Shown in pieces: positions 17,272 to 26,319 of a stretch of DNA of 44,111 nt; within the stretch, counting starts at the first letter, position 1; the number at the start of each line of letters is the position of its first letter. The DNA is from an uncultured Bacteroidota bacterium (GTDB lineage Bacteria > Bacteroidota > Bacteroidia > Bacteroidales > P3): positions 1 to 44,111 of the forward strand of contig CACZRR010000035.1 of NCBI GenBank assembly GCA_902783595.1. The letters are read 5' to 3'. A program made the translations under genes and the position numbers. The notes below the pieces were generated by a model. It had not been told where the DNA came from and did not search any database. It was given only the letters and a program-made list of their open reading frames with translations.

Positions 17272-18468
17272 ATGAAAAGCATCAAAGACATCAACTTCTC
17301 CGGACGCAAGGTCCTCCTCCGTGTCGATTTCAACGTCCCCATCAACGACACCGGCGTCATCACCGACGATACCCGCATGCGTGAGTCTATGCCTACCATA
17401 GAAAAACTCCTCGCCGACGGCGCCGCCATCATCATCATGGCTCATTTCGGCCGCCCCAAAAAGGGCGGTTTTGAACCCGAGTTCACCCTCCTCCCCGTAG
17501 CCAAGCATCTCGAAACACTCGTAGGTCGCCCCGTGCTCTTCACACAGGCTCTCCTCGGCTCCGGCGAGCCCGAGCAGATGGCCCGTAACCTCAAGCCGCG
17601 CGACATCCTCCTCCTCGAGAACATACGCTTCTACCCCGGCGAGACCAAGGGCGACGACAACCTCGCACAGCAGCTCGCAGCTCTCGGCGATTGCTACATC
17701 AACGACGCCTTCGGCGCCGCTCACCGTGAACATGCCTCTACCGCCGTCATTGCCTCTCACTTCCCCGACAACAAGTACTTCGGTTTCCTCATGGAAAACG
17801 AGGTGCGCAACCTCGAGCGCCTCATGCAGCACGCCGAGCGCCCCTTCACCGCCATCATCGGCGGCAGCAAGGTGAGCAGCAAGATAGGCATCCTCGAAAA
17901 TCTCATCGATAAGGTGGACAACATGATCATCATCGGCGGCATGCGCTACACCTTCACCAAAGCCCTCGGCGGCCGCATCGGCAACAGCATCTGCGAAGAT
18001 GACAAGCTCGACCTCGCGCGCGACCTCATGCGTCGTATGGATGAGAAAGGGGTGCGCTACTACCTCCCTGTCGACAGCGTCATCGGCGACCGTTTCGCCA
18101 ACGATGCCAACACCCAGGTCGTGCCCTCCGGCGAGGTGCCCGACGGTTGGGAAAGCATGGACTGCGGCCCCAAGAGCTGCCAGGCAATCCACGACATCAT
18201 CCTCGCATCCAAGACCATCCTCTGGAATGGCCCCGCGGGAGTATTCGAACTGGAAACATTCGCCAAGGGCACCAAGGCCATCGCCAGCAGCGTCGCACAG
18301 GCCTGCAAGCAGGGTACCTTCGCCGCCGTCGGCGGCGGCGACAGTGTCGCAGCAGTCAAACAGATGAACCTCGCCGACCAGATGAGCTACGTGTCCACTG
18401 GCGGCGGCGCTATGCTTGAATACCTCGAGGGCAAGACCCTCCCAGGCATCAAAGCCATCCTCTCCTAA
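17272..18468 (+). CDS. pgk: Phosphoglycerate kinase
   Basis: Transfers phosphate from 1,3-bisphosphoglycerate to ADP in glycolysis. The 398-aa protein starts at ATG 17272 (MKSIKDINFSGRKVLLRVDF); an in-frame GTG at 17242 would only add a non-conserved tail. Family motifs are RVDFNVP, HFGRPK, NDAFGAAHREHAS, GGSKVSSKI, WNGPAGVFE and GGGDSVAA. The stop overlaps the truA ATG by one base (TAATG). Confidence 0.97.
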   Translation: MKSIKDINFSGRKVLLRVDFNVPINDTGVITDDTRMRESMPTIEKLLADGAAIIIMAHFGRPKKGGFEPEFTLLPVAKHLETLVGRPVLFTQALLGSGEPEQMARNLKPRDILLLENIRFYPGETKGDDNLAQQLAALGDCYINDAFGAAHREHASTAVIASHFPDNKYFGFLMENEVRNLERLMQHAERPFTAIIGGSKVSSKIGILENLIDKVDNMIIIGGMRYTFTKALGGRIGNSICEDDKLDLARDLMRRMDEKGVRYYLPVDSVIGDRFANDANTQVVPSGEVPDGWESMDCGPKSCQAIHDIILASKTILWNGPAGVFELETFAKGTKAIASSVAQACKQGTFAAVGGGDSVAAVKQMNLADQMSYVSTGGGAMLEYLEGKTLPGIKAILS

Positions 18469-19214
18469 TGGGTCGCCTCTTCCTCCATCTGGCCTATGAC
18501 GGCACCGCCTACAACGGTTGGCAGGTGCAGCCCGGCCTCCCTACCGTACAGGGCGTGCTGCAGCACGCCCTGTCGCTCATCCTCCACCAGCCCCTCAACG
18601 TCGTCGGCTGCGGACGTACCGACACCGGCGTCCATGCCGCCGACTTCTATGCCCATCTCGATATCCTTGACCCTGCGCTGCCCCCCCTCGACGTCCTGCT
18701 CTTCAAACTCAACAATATCCTCCCCTCAGATATCGTCATCTTCGATATCTTCCCCGTCCCCGACAACGCCCACGCCCGTTTCGATGCCGTCGCACGCACC
18801 TACCAGTATCATGTCTCTCATCTTAAGCTGCCCTTCCGCTCCGGTCACTACTGCCGCATCTTCTACGAGCCCGATATCGACCTTATGAACCAGGCAGCAC
18901 AGATCCTCACGCAGTACGACGATTTCACCTCCTTCGCTAAACTCCACACACAGGTCAAGACGAACATCTGCCACCTCACCGAGGCACACTGGGACAGGGT
19001 GGGAGAGGAGCTTGTTTTTACCATCCGCAGCAACCGCTTTTTGCGCAACATGGTGCGTAGCGTCACGGGCACCCTTCTCGATGTGGGACGCGGCAAACTC
19101 TCCCTCGATGGCCTTCGCCAGATCATCGAGAGCAAAGACCGCTGCGCCGCTGGCGTCAGCATGCCCGCTTGTGGTCTCTTCCTCACAAAAGTGGAATATC
19201 CTGCTGAATTATGA
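18468..19214 (+). CDS. truA: tRNA pseudouridine synthase A
   Basis: Modifies uridines 38-40 of tRNA anticodon arms. It has 248 aa; the catalytic Asp52 is in GRTDTGVHA, with NMVRSVTGTLLDVG later. It overlaps the pgk stop by one base. Its last codons and its stop (TGA 19212-19214) are part of the GAATTAT heptad array that also holds the start codon of prmA. Confidence 0.96.
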   Translation: MGRLFLHLAYDGTAYNGWQVQPGLPTVQGVLQHALSLILHQPLNVVGCGRTDTGVHAADFYAHLDILDPALPPLDVLLFKLNNILPSDIVIFDIFPVPDNAHARFDAVARTYQYHVSHLKLPFRSGHYCRIFYEPDIDLMNQAAQILTQYDDFTSFAKLHTQVKTNICHLTEAHWDRVGEELVFTIRSNRFLRNMVRSVTGTLLDVGRGKLSLDGLRQIIESKDRCAAGVSMPACGLFLTKVEYPAEL

Positions 19215-19233
19215 ATTATGAATCATGAAATAT
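19206..19233 (+). repeat. 7-bp array, GAATTAT family x4, joining truA and prmA
   Basis: Heptads at 19206, 19213, 19220 and 19227: two perfect GAATTAT, then GAATCAT and GAAATAT. It encodes the final Glu-Leu and stop of truA, fills the 10-bp spacer, and includes the ATG of prmA (19225) and its first codons. Confidence 0.88.
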
Positions 19234-20097
19234 ATTGAAGTAACTTTCTCAATGCCCCAGACCGAGCCTTTCCGCGACTTGCTCGTCGACCTGCTCGGTA
19301 ATGAGGGCCCCTACGAGAGCTTTGTCGATATCACCGATGGCCTGAAAGCCTATGTCCCCTTGGCCGACTACGATGCCACGTGGCTGCAGAACGCCATACG
19401 TGACTTCCCCATCCTACTCTCATTCAAGGCTGAAGAGATGGAGGACAAGGATTGGAATGCCGAGTGGGAAAAGGGGCATCAGCCTGTTCTTGTACACTAT
19501 GACGGCGGCAGCGTTTTTGTGCGTGCCCCCTTCCATCCCTGCCGCCCCGATGCCGACTACGAAATCATCATCGAGCCCAAGATGAGCTTCGGCACGGCAC
19601 ATCACCCCACCACCTACATGATGCTTAGCTACGTCGCCGAGATACCTGTCCAGGGATGCCGTGTCCTCGATATGGGATGTGGAACCGCCATCCTCGCCAT
19701 CCTTGCCGCCCGCAGAGGAGCAGCACAGGTAGTAGGTATCGACATCGACGAGTGGGCATTCCGCAACGCGAAGGAAAACGCCAGCACCAACAATGTGGCT
19801 ATCGACCTGCATCTCGGCGACGCCACCCTGCTGGCAAATGCCGCAGCTGCCTCGCAGCACGGAGATGCCAATATGGGCGCTTTCGATATCATCCTCGCCA
19901 ATATCAACCGCAACATTCTCCTTGCCGATATGCATCGCTATGCGTCGGTTCTTAATGCAGGTGGTAGCCTCATTATCAGCGGTTTCTATCAGGCCGACGA
20001 AGCGTCGCTACTCCAGAAAGCCGCCACACTGGGACTCTCTCTCCTCGACAGCAAGTGCCGCGATGGGTGGAGTGCGCTACGCCTCATAAAAAATTAA
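19225..20097 (+). CDS. prmA: Ribosomal protein L11 methyltransferase
   Basis: A SAM-dependent methyltransferase expected to methylate ribosomal protein L11. It has 290 aa, with an N-terminal recognition domain (about 1-95). The C-terminal Rossmann-like domain shows FGTAHHPTT, LDMGCGTAILAILAA (SAM motif I) and ILANINRNIL (motif IV). The start codon is in a heptad array shared with the truA stop. It is probably co-transcribed with pgk and truA. Confidence 0.94.
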   Translation: MKYIEVTFSMPQTEPFRDLLVDLLGNEGPYESFVDITDGLKAYVPLADYDATWLQNAIRDFPILLSFKAEEMEDKDWNAEWEKGHQPVLVHYDGGSVFVRAPFHPCRPDADYEIIIEPKMSFGTAHHPTTYMMLSYVAEIPVQGCRVLDMGCGTAILAILAARRGAAQVVGIDIDEWAFRNAKENASTNNVAIDLHLGDATLLANAAAASQHGDANMGAFDIILANINRNILLADMHRYASVLNAGGSLIISGFYQADEASLLQKAATLGLSLLDSKCRDGWSALRLIKN

Positions 20098-20218
20098 CAT
20101 TTCCTCAAGAATCCATCTTTCCTAACCGTAATACTGAAAAAATTTCTATATTGTAAATCAGTTACTTATAAAAAATATTTATTGTAACCTATTAATATCC
20201 AATACCCTATCCGTCACC

Positions 20219-20262
20219 GCTCCATATCCGCTCCATATCCGCTCCCATCTTTCTCCCATATC
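20219..20262 (-). repeat. 11-bp tandem array, GGAGCGGATAT family x4
   Basis: On the plus strand two perfect units GCTCCATATCC (20219-20229, 20230-20240) are followed by two degenerate units (20241-20251, 20252-20262). Its minus-strand core GGAGCGGA is shared with arrays at 1919 and 43500. It lies in the 202-bp prmA-topB spacer (20098-20299), whose first half is AT-rich. I saw no clear promoter there. Confidence 0.85.
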
Positions 20263-20299
20263 TACCCACCGATACTAAAAATTCATTTAAGTTAAATTA

Positions 20300-22114
20300 A
20301 TGATCGTCTGCATCGCCGAAAAACCCAGTGTGGCGCGTGAAATTGCCAAAGTGTTAGGCGCCACAACATCCCATAGCGGCTATCTCGAAGGTAACGGCTA
20401 TCAGGTGACGTGGACTTTTGGCCATCTCTGCACTCTCAAGGAGCCACAGGATTATACCGATCAGTGGAAGCGTTGGTCCATTGGCTCGCTCCCCATGATC
20501 CCACCCCGATTTGCTATCAAACTCATCGAAAACGACGGATACAAGAAACAGTTCGATGTCATTCAGCATCTTATGCAGCAAGCCGATAGCATTATCAACT
20601 GTGGCGATGCCGGGCAAGAGGGCGAACTCATACAGCGTTGGGTCATGCAGAAGGCTGGCGCGCATTGCCCTGTGCAGCGCCTCTGGGTCTCCAGCATCAC
20701 CGAGGAGGCCATCCGCGATGCCTTAGCCAACCTGCGTCCGCAAGAACAATACCAGAGCCTCTACGAGGCCGGGCTCTGTCGCGCTATTGGAGACTGGCTG
20801 CTCGGAATGAACGCCACACGTCTCTACACGCTTAAGTTCCGTCAGCAGCAGGGTCAGGTGCTAAGCATCGGTCGTGTGCAGACCCCTACGTTGGCAATGA
20901 TTGTGAAGCGCCACATGGAGATACGCTCTTTCAAGCCCGAAAAATATTATGTACTTTCCACTCTCTATAGAGGTGTAACCTTCTCGTCCACAAAAGGTAA
21001 GATAAAGGATCCTCAAGAGGGGAATGAAGCATTGGACTCCATCCGCAACAAGCTCTTCGCGGTCAACGATATCGATCAGAAAGCGGGGACCGAAGCACCA
21101 CCCCGACTCTTTGACCTTACCTCCCTGCAGGTCGAATGCAACAAGCGCTATTCTTTCAGCGCCGACGACACCCTCAAGTTCATACAGTCGCTCTACGAAA
21201 AAAAACTCACCACCTATCCCCGTGTCGACACCACTTTCCTCTCTGACGATGTCTATGCCCGCTGCCCACAAATACTGCAGGGTATTACGCCGTATTCTGA
21301 ACTTATACAGCCTCTTATGGGTAAGAAGTTAAAGAAGAGCAAGAAGGTGTTCGATACATCGAAGGTCACCGACCATCACGCCATCATCCCAACCGGACAA
21401 GACCCTCGCAACGCATCGCTCAGCACCGACGAGAAGCGGGTCTTCGATATGGTGGCACGACGTTTCATCGCCGTTTTCTACCCTGATTGCAAATTTTCCA
21501 CCACCACCGTTCTCGGCAATGTGGAAGATGTTGAGTTTAAGGCTACAGGAAAGCAGATCCTCGACGAGGGTTGGCGCGTGGTGTTCGGCGGCAAGAGTGG
21601 CAGCACCGATGAAGGCGACAAGACTGATACCCCCGAGAAAGAGCAGGCGTTACCCGATTTCGTCCGCGGTGAGCAGGGACCTCATGAGCCTTCATTGACA
21701 GAAAAGCAGACCACGCCCCCCAAGCCCTACACAGAAGCAACGCTACTCCGCGCCATGGAGACGGCAGGTAAGATGGTGGATGATGAGGAACTACGTGATG
21801 CACTAAAAGCCAACGGTATAGGGCGCCCGTCAACACGAGCCGCCATCATCGAGACGCTATACAAGCGACAGTACATCCGTAAGGTGCGTAAAAGCCTTGA
21901 ACCAACTCCCATTGGTATTGCTCTTATCGATGTTATACATGAAGAATTGCTTAAGAGCGCCGAACTTACTGGACAGTGGGAAAAGAAGTTGAGAGATATT
22001 GAAGCGCATAAATATGAATCGCGTCAGTTCCTTGACGAATTGAAGCAAATGACAACGCAAATTGTCCAGCAGGTGCTTGCCGATGGATCCCGACATTTGC
22101 AACTGCAGAGCTAA
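20300..22114 (+). CDS. topB: Type IA DNA topoisomerase (topoisomerase III)
   Basis: Relaxes or decatenates DNA by passing single strands. It has 604 aa. The N-terminal TOPRIM domain has Glu7 in IAEKPSVA and NCGDAGQEGE, with Asp103 and Gly105 where many relatives have DxD. The catalytic tyrosine is Tyr306 in TYPRVDT. The core SIGRVQTPTLAMI and HHAIIPTG segments are present. It ends shortly after the core, without zinc fingers, so it is a short form. It follows the 11-bp array. Confidence 0.93.
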   Translation: MIVCIAEKPSVAREIAKVLGATTSHSGYLEGNGYQVTWTFGHLCTLKEPQDYTDQWKRWSIGSLPMIPPRFAIKLIENDGYKKQFDVIQHLMQQADSIINCGDAGQEGELIQRWVMQKAGAHCPVQRLWVSSITEEAIRDALANLRPQEQYQSLYEAGLCRAIGDWLLGMNATRLYTLKFRQQQGQVLSIGRVQTPTLAMIVKRHMEIRSFKPEKYYVLSTLYRGVTFSSTKGKIKDPQEGNEALDSIRNKLFAVNDIDQKAGTEAPPRLFDLTSLQVECNKRYSFSADDTLKFIQSLYEKKLTTYPRVDTTFLSDDVYARCPQILQGITPYSELIQPLMGKKLKKSKKVFDTSKVTDHHAIIPTGQDPRNASLSTDEKRVFDMVARRFIAVFYPDCKFSTTTVLGNVEDVEFKATGKQILDEGWRVVFGGKSGSTDEGDKTDTPEKEQALPDFVRGEQGPHEPSLTEKQTTPPKPYTEATLLRAMETAGKMVDDEELRDALKANGIGRPSTRAAIIETLYKRQYIRKVRKSLEPTPIGIALIDVIHEELLKSAELTGQWEKKLRDIEAHKYESRQFLDELKQMTTQIVQQVLADGSRHLQLQS

Positions 22115-22154
22115 TGTATACAATATTTTTATTTTTCGTTCGTTCTAGACAATC

Positions 22155-22865
22155 ATGATTAGCGATAACCTGGAATCTGTTCTACGTCAGCTGCCCGACG
22201 GGGTACGCCTCATTGCCGTATCGAAACTTAAGCCCGTCGAGGATATCCTTGAAGCCTATCAGGCTGGCCAGCATATCTTCGGCGAAAACTACGCCACCGA
22301 GTTGCGCGACAAGTACAACATGCTTTGCACCCACCAGGCGCTAAGCCACCCAGCCACCCACCCACTCTCTGACATTGAGTGGCATTTCATAGGTCACCTG
22401 CAAAGCAAACAGCTGAAGTACTACATCCCTTTTGTCTCCATGATACATGGGGTCGACAGCATCACCCATCTCGCCGATGTGGATAAGGCCGCCTCTAAAG
22501 TGGGCCGAACCGTCGATGTTCTCTTGCAGGTCCATGTGGCTCAGGAGGAAACAAAGTTCGGATTCTCTCCCGACGAACTCTCATCCTCACAAATTCAGCC
22601 ATCTGCATTCCCTAATGTCAGAATTTGTGGCATCATGGGTATGGCATCCCATACCGACGATATCTCTCGCGTGCGCACTGATTTTCATACGCTCCGCACC
22701 CTATTCGAACAACTTAAAACAAACTCTTTTGCCTCCCATCCGGAGTTCCGCGAACTATCAATGGGTATGAGCCACGACTGGCACATCGCCGTGGACGAGG
22801 GTAGCACACTCATCCGACTCGGCACCGCAATATTCGGACCACGAGATTACAGCAAAAAGCCATAA
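22155..22865 (+). CDS. YggS/PLPBP-family pyridoxal-phosphate homeostasis protein
   Basis: A 236-aa PLP-binding TIM-barrel protein; family members control vitamin B6 and amino-acid homeostasis. Key segments are LIAVSKLKP (PLP lysine), FGENYATEL, EWHFIGHLQSKQLKY, GIMGMASHTDD, and LSMGMSHDWHIAVDEGSTLIRLGTAIFG. A low-complexity loop at residues 62-72 is encoded by an 8-bp repeat (22344-22359) not seen in the usual family loop. The TAA stop lies in the heptad array leading to the next gene. Confidence 0.93.
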   Translation: MISDNLESVLRQLPDGVRLIAVSKLKPVEDILEAYQAGQHIFGENYATELRDKYNMLCTHQALSHPATHPLSDIEWHFIGHLQSKQLKYYIPFVSMIHGVDSITHLADVDKAASKVGRTVDVLLQVHVAQEETKFGFSPDELSSSQIQPSAFPNVRICGIMGMASHTDDISRVRTDFHTLRTLFEQLKTNSFASHPEFRELSMGMSHDWHIAVDEGSTLIRLGTAIFGPRDYSKKP

Positions 22866-22899
22866 CTCATAAAACGTAAAACTACACTCATAAAAATAT
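22858..22899 (+). repeat. 7-bp array, ACTCATA/AAACGTA family x6
   Basis: Six heptad positions from 22858 to 22899 include two ACTCATA units (22865, 22886) and AAACGTA (22872). They mix words otherwise found at 12713 (ACTCATA) and 16101 (AACGTAA). The array contains the yggS TAA (22863-22865), and its last heptad supplies the first two bases of the YitT-family ATG (22898). Confidence 0.8.
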
Positions 22900-23794
22900 G
22901 CAAATCTTTAAGAACAGCAAGCAAATCATCATGTCCTACGTGATTATCACAGTAGGACTGATGACATACACCTTTGGTTGGTCGGCCTTCATGTTGCCGG
23001 CACAGATCGTCGGTGGTGGCGTCAGCGGCCTCTCCGCCATCCTCTATTATGCCGTGGGCATCCATATCCCCATCGGTATCCTCAATCTTATATTCAACGG
23101 TATACTCGTGGCTATTGGATTCAAAATGCTGGGCTCGAAATTTGGCGCCAACACCATCTATGGCATCGCCATGAGCTCCGTGTTCTTCATCATGTGGCAG
23201 CAAGGTCTGCATGTGGAGAATCTCTTCATGAATGCCGATGGCACCATGCAGTTCGACCCCTTTATGTGTGCCATCATCGGCGGCGCACTCTGCGGATTGG
23301 GCATTGGCATGAGCTTTATCATGGGGGGCAATACCGGCGGCACAGACATCATCGCACTCATCATCTGCAAACGCCATAACGTCTCGCCTGGTCGCATCAT
23401 CATGCTCATCGATATCGTCATCGTTGGATGTTCCTATTTCGTCTCCGGCAAGCTGGGAAATGTGGTATACGGTTATGTCGTCATGGGCGTGATGACCTAT
23501 GTGCTCGACATGGTGCTCGACGGCAACAAGCAGAGCTACCAAATCATGGTCTTCTCCCAAAAGAACACAGAAATCGGCGACACCGTGGCTCGTGAGGTCG
23601 GTCGCGGCGCTACGCTCCTCGATGCAGAAGGATGCTACACCAAGCAGGACCAGAAGGTGCTCCTCATGATGGTGCACCGCACTGACAAGGCCCATGTCAT
23701 GCAGATCATCCATCGCATCGACGAGAATGCCTTCATCTCGGTCAACAAGGCCCAGGGCGTCTACGGAAAAAACTTTGAAAAACTGAAACTATGA
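22898..23794 (+). CDS. YitT-family membrane protein with C-terminal DUF2179
   Basis: A 298-aa inner-membrane protein. Five to six hydrophobic segments lie within residues 10-215, including the family stretch FGWSAFMLPAQIVGGGVSGL and GMSFIMGGNTGGTDIIA. A soluble C-terminal DUF2179 domain follows (about 235-290, GATLLDAEGCYTKQDQKVLL). Family function is unknown; transport is often proposed. The stop overlaps the rpe ATG by 4 bp. Confidence 0.9.
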   Translation: MQIFKNSKQIIMSYVIITVGLMTYTFGWSAFMLPAQIVGGGVSGLSAILYYAVGIHIPIGILNLIFNGILVAIGFKMLGSKFGANTIYGIAMSSVFFIMWQQGLHVENLFMNADGTMQFDPFMCAIIGGALCGLGIGMSFIMGGNTGGTDIIALIICKRHNVSPGRIIMLIDIVIVGCSYFVSGKLGNVVYGYVVMGVMTYVLDMVLDGNKQSYQIMVFSQKNTEIGDTVAREVGRGATLLDAEGCYTKQDQKVLLMMVHRTDKAHVMQIIHRIDENAFISVNKAQGVYGKNFEKLKL

Positions 23795-24435
23795 AACTCA
23801 TATCTCCTTCTCTGCTTAGTGCTGACTTTGGCAATCTCCAGCGCGACATCGAAATGCTCAATGCCAGCGAGTGCGACTGGCTGCATGTCGACGTGATGGA
23901 CGGCCTTTTCGTGCCTAACATCTCTTTCGGTCAACCCATCGTCAAGCATATCAAGCGCCACGCCCAGAAGCCCCTCGATGTGCACCTGATGATTGAGGAC
24001 CCCGGCCGCTATGTGCAGGATTTCCGCGAGGCGGGTGCTGATATCCTTACCATCCATTATGAGGCGTGCCACCACCACGACCGTGTGCTCCACGCTATCC
24101 ACGACGCAGGCATGAAAGCTGGCGTGGTGCTCAATCCTTCGTCACCCGTCTACCTGCTGGAAGACATCATTCAGGAGTGCGACCTGGTGCTGCTCATGAG
24201 CGTCAACCCAGGATTCGGCGGCCAGAAGTTCATCGAAAACACCTACTCCAAAGTGCGTCAGCTACGCACGCTCTGCGACCGCAAGAATCCCATGTGTCTC
24301 ATCGAGGTCGACGGCGGCGTCAACCTGCTGAACGCCCCCAAGCTCTTCGAGGCCGGTGCCGACGTACTCGTGGCTGGCAACGCCGTTTTCAAGAGCGACG
24401 ACCCGCTGAAGACAATACATGATATGAAACAATGA
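23791..24435 (+). CDS. rpe: Ribulose-phosphate 3-epimerase
   Basis: Interconverts ribulose 5-phosphate and xylulose 5-phosphate in the pentose phosphate pathway. It has 214 aa and a TIM barrel with SPSLLSADFGNL, HVDVMDGLFVPNISFG (metal ligands), DVHLMIEDP, MSVNPGFGGQKFI and EVDGGVN. It overlaps its upstream and downstream neighbours by 4 bp each (ATGA), so it is translationally coupled to both. Confidence 0.97.
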   Translation: MKLISPSLLSADFGNLQRDIEMLNASECDWLHVDVMDGLFVPNISFGQPIVKHIKRHAQKPLDVHLMIEDPGRYVQDFREAGADILTIHYEACHHHDRVLHAIHDAGMKAGVVLNPSSPVYLLEDIIQECDLVLLMSVNPGFGGQKFIENTYSKVRQLRTLCDRKNPMCLIEVDGGVNLLNAPKLFEAGADVLVAGNAVFKSDDPLKTIHDMKQ

Positions 24436-25655
24436 ACCGGCCTCGTCTCGTCATCGTCCCTGGCAAGGAGAAGGCTCTCCTGCGCCGCCACCCTTGGATT
24501 TTCTCGGGTGCCGTTAAACGCATTGACGGTGAGCCACAAGAAGGTGACCTCGTCGATGTTGTCGATGCACGCGGCCAATGGATGGCCATGGGCCACTACC
24601 AGAATGAGAGCATCATCTGCAAAGTGCTCACCTTCGATGCCGACGAGGCTGCATTGCCCATTGAAGAGATTCTTCGTCGTCGCATCCATTCCGCCGTGAA
24701 CTATCGTGTGACACTCGGTTTCTTCGGCGACGAACAGACCAATGTCTTTCGGCTTGTCCATGCCGAAGGCGATTATCTGCCTGGTCTCGTGGCCGACTGG
24801 TACAACGGCGTCCTTGTGTTGCAAGCCCATTCCGTGGGCATGCACCGCCTGCTGCCTGTGCTGGCAGAACTGTTTGTGCAGGAGGTGCATACAGATCACG
24901 GCTACCCGCTCAAGGCTGTTTTCGACAAGAGCAGCACCACCGTCCCCGGTGGCGGTGTGCAGGATGGCATTATATGGGGCGACGAGATCGCTGAGAATGA
25001 GGTTCTGGAGAATGGCATCCGTCTGACGGTGAATTTCTTCGAAGGGCAGAAGACAGGCTTCTTCATCGACCAGCGCGAAAACCGCGCCCTCGTCCAGCAG
25101 CTTGCCTTCAAACGCCGTCTCCTCAACTGCTTCGGCTATACCGGAGGCTTCTCGTTGGCAGCCCTGAAGGGTGGTGCCGACTATGTGGAGACGGTCGATA
25201 TCAGCAAGAAAGCCATCGACCTCTGCAACCATAATGTCGAGATGAACTATGGCACCTCTGCCCCTCACCAAGGCACCGTCGCCGACGTCCTAAAGTATTT
25301 AACGCTCAACGCTCAACCAAAGGTCGGCGACTATGCTCGAGGCTTCGACTTCATCATTCTCGACCCACCCGCTTTCGCCAAGAACCACCGTTCCCTCCAG
25401 CAGGGACTAAAGGGCTACCGATCCATCAACCAGCGCGCCATGGAGATGATTGCTCCCGGTGGCTTGCTCATGACATTCAGCTGTAGCCAGGCCGTCAGCA
25501 AGGAGGAATTCCAGACAATGGTCTTTACCGCCGCCATGAATGCCGGCCGCCGTGTCCGCATCGTCCGCCAACTGCCCCATGCAATGGACCACCCCGTCTC
25601 AATACATCACCCCGAAGGGGAATACCTCAAAGGACTTCTTCTGCAAGTTGAATAA
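24432..25655 (+). CDS. RlmI-like 23S rRNA cytosine methyltransferase
   Basis: A SAM-dependent methyltransferase of the RlmI type (m5C in 23S rRNA in E. coli). It has 407 aa, with an N-terminal PUA domain (about 1-75; [14 protein letters not shown]). The catalytic domain has [34 protein letters not shown] (motif I), [14 protein letters not shown] (motif IV) and [13 protein letters not shown] (catalytic Cys). A linker before motif IV (about 290-303) is encoded by heptads AACGCTC. The exact rRNA target is inferred. Confidence 0.88.
   Translation: MNRPRLVIVPGKEKALLRRHPWIFSGAVKRIDGEPQEGDLVDVVDARGQWMAMGHYQNESIICKVLTFDADEAALPIEEILRRRIHSAVNYRVTLGFFGDEQTNVFRLVHAEGDYLPGLVADWYNGVLVLQAHSVGMHRLLPVLAELFVQEVHTDHGYPLKAVFDKSSTTVPGGGVQDGIIWGDEIAENEVLENGIRLTVNFFEGQKTGFFIDQRENRALVQQLAFKRRLLNCFGYTGGFSLAALKGGADYVETVDISKKAIDLCNHNVEMNYGTSAPHQGTVADVLKYLTLNAQPKVGDYARGFDFIILDPPAFAKNHRSLQQGLKGYRSINQRAMEMIAPGGLLMTFSCSQAVSKEEFQTMVFTAAMNAGRRVRIVRQLPHAMDHPVSIHHPEGEYLKGLLLQVE
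25301..25321 (+). repeat. 7-bp repeat inside rlmI-like gene, AACGCTC x2 plus AACCAAA
   Basis: Two perfect heptads (25301, 25308) and a partial third inside the coding sequence. They encode Leu-Asn-Ala-Gln-Pro-Lys in a loop just before the conserved [11 protein letters not shown] motif. As CTCAACN it matches the array inside valS. Confidence 0.7.
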
Positions 25656-25677
25656 AAGAAACAATACTAAATATAAC

Positions 25678-26283
25678 ATGGAATTAGGATACCAAAAAAT
25701 AGATAAATACGACGAGGCATGCGTCAGCGAGATGGCCAAGCACTACAAGGCCATCCTCAAACTCCTCGGCGAAAACCCCGAGAGAGAAGGACTGCTGAAA
25801 AGCCCCGAACGCATCGCCAAAGCTATGCTTTTCTTTACCAACGGCTACGACCTCAACCCCGAGGATATTCTCCGTTCTGCCATGTTCCACGAGGATTACA
25901 AACAGATGGTCGTCGTCAAAGATATCGAGCTCTACTCCCTTTGCGAGCACCACATGGTACCCTTCGTCGGCAAGGCCCATGTGGCCTATATCCCTAACGG
26001 CACCATTGTGGGCCTTAGCAAGATACCCCGTGTGGTGGATGCTTACGCCCGACGTCTGCAGGTGCAGGAACGTCTCACAAAACAAATCAAAGATTGCATC
26101 CAGAACACCCTCAACCCCCTCGGCGTAGCTGTCGTCATCGAGGCTCAGCACATGTGCATGTCTATGCGCGGCGTACAAAAACAAAACTCCGTCACCACAA
26201 CTTCCGACTTCACGGGCGCCTTTATGAAGGACCCAAAAACGCGTGAAGAATTCATGAATATCATCGGTGTTAATCTTCATTGA
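25678..26283 (+). CDS. folE: GTP cyclohydrolase I
   Basis: Converts GTP to dihydroneopterin triphosphate, the first step of folate/pterin synthesis. It has 201 aa from ATG 25678; an open frame extends upstream into the previous gene but is not conserved. Zinc ligands are Cys89 and His92 in [10 protein letters not shown] and a Cys near 160 in HMCMSMRG. Also conserved are [20 protein letters not shown] and the C-terminal SDFTGAF. It starts 22 bp after the rlmI-like gene. Confidence 0.96.
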   Translation: MELGYQKIDKYDEACVSEMAKHYKAILKLLGENPEREGLLKSPERIAKAMLFFTNGYDLNPEDILRSAMFHEDYKQMVVVKDIELYSLCEHHMVPFVGKAHVAYIPNGTIVGLSKIPRVVDAYARRLQVQERLTKQIKDCIQNTLNPLGVAVVIEAQHMCMSMRGVQKQNSVTTTSDFTGAFMKDPKTREEFMNIIGVNLH

Positions 26284-26288
26284 TTGGG

Positions 26289-26315
26289 GAGTTAAAGGAG
26301 TTTAAGTAGTTAAAG
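26289..26315 (+). repeat. 9-bp array, GAGTTAAAG x3
   Basis: Three nonads (26289, 26298, 26307: GAGTTAAAG, GAGTTTAAG, TAGTTAAAG) fill most of the 36-bp folE-lolA spacer and end 4 bp before the ATG at 26320. The unit can be read as GA plus a GTTAAAG-type heptad. Confidence 0.85.
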
Positions 26316-26319
26316 ACAA

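Noticed and set aside
20161..20187. A hairpin with GTTAC/GTAAC arms as a terminator after prmA
   Set aside because: The stem is only 5 bp with a long AT-rich loop and no T-tract at the right place.
22344..22359. The 8-bp repeat AGCCACCC x2 in yggS as a member of the heptad family
   Set aside because: Its period is 8 and it has only two units, so it is recorded in the yggS entry but not counted with the 7/9/11-bp arrays.
22588..22629. A 9-bp perfect inverted repeat (CACAAATTC and its complement) inside yggS, as an attenuator or site
   Set aside because: In 44 kb several 9-bp inverted repeats with a loop of about 24 bp are expected by chance, and it lies within conserved coding sequence.
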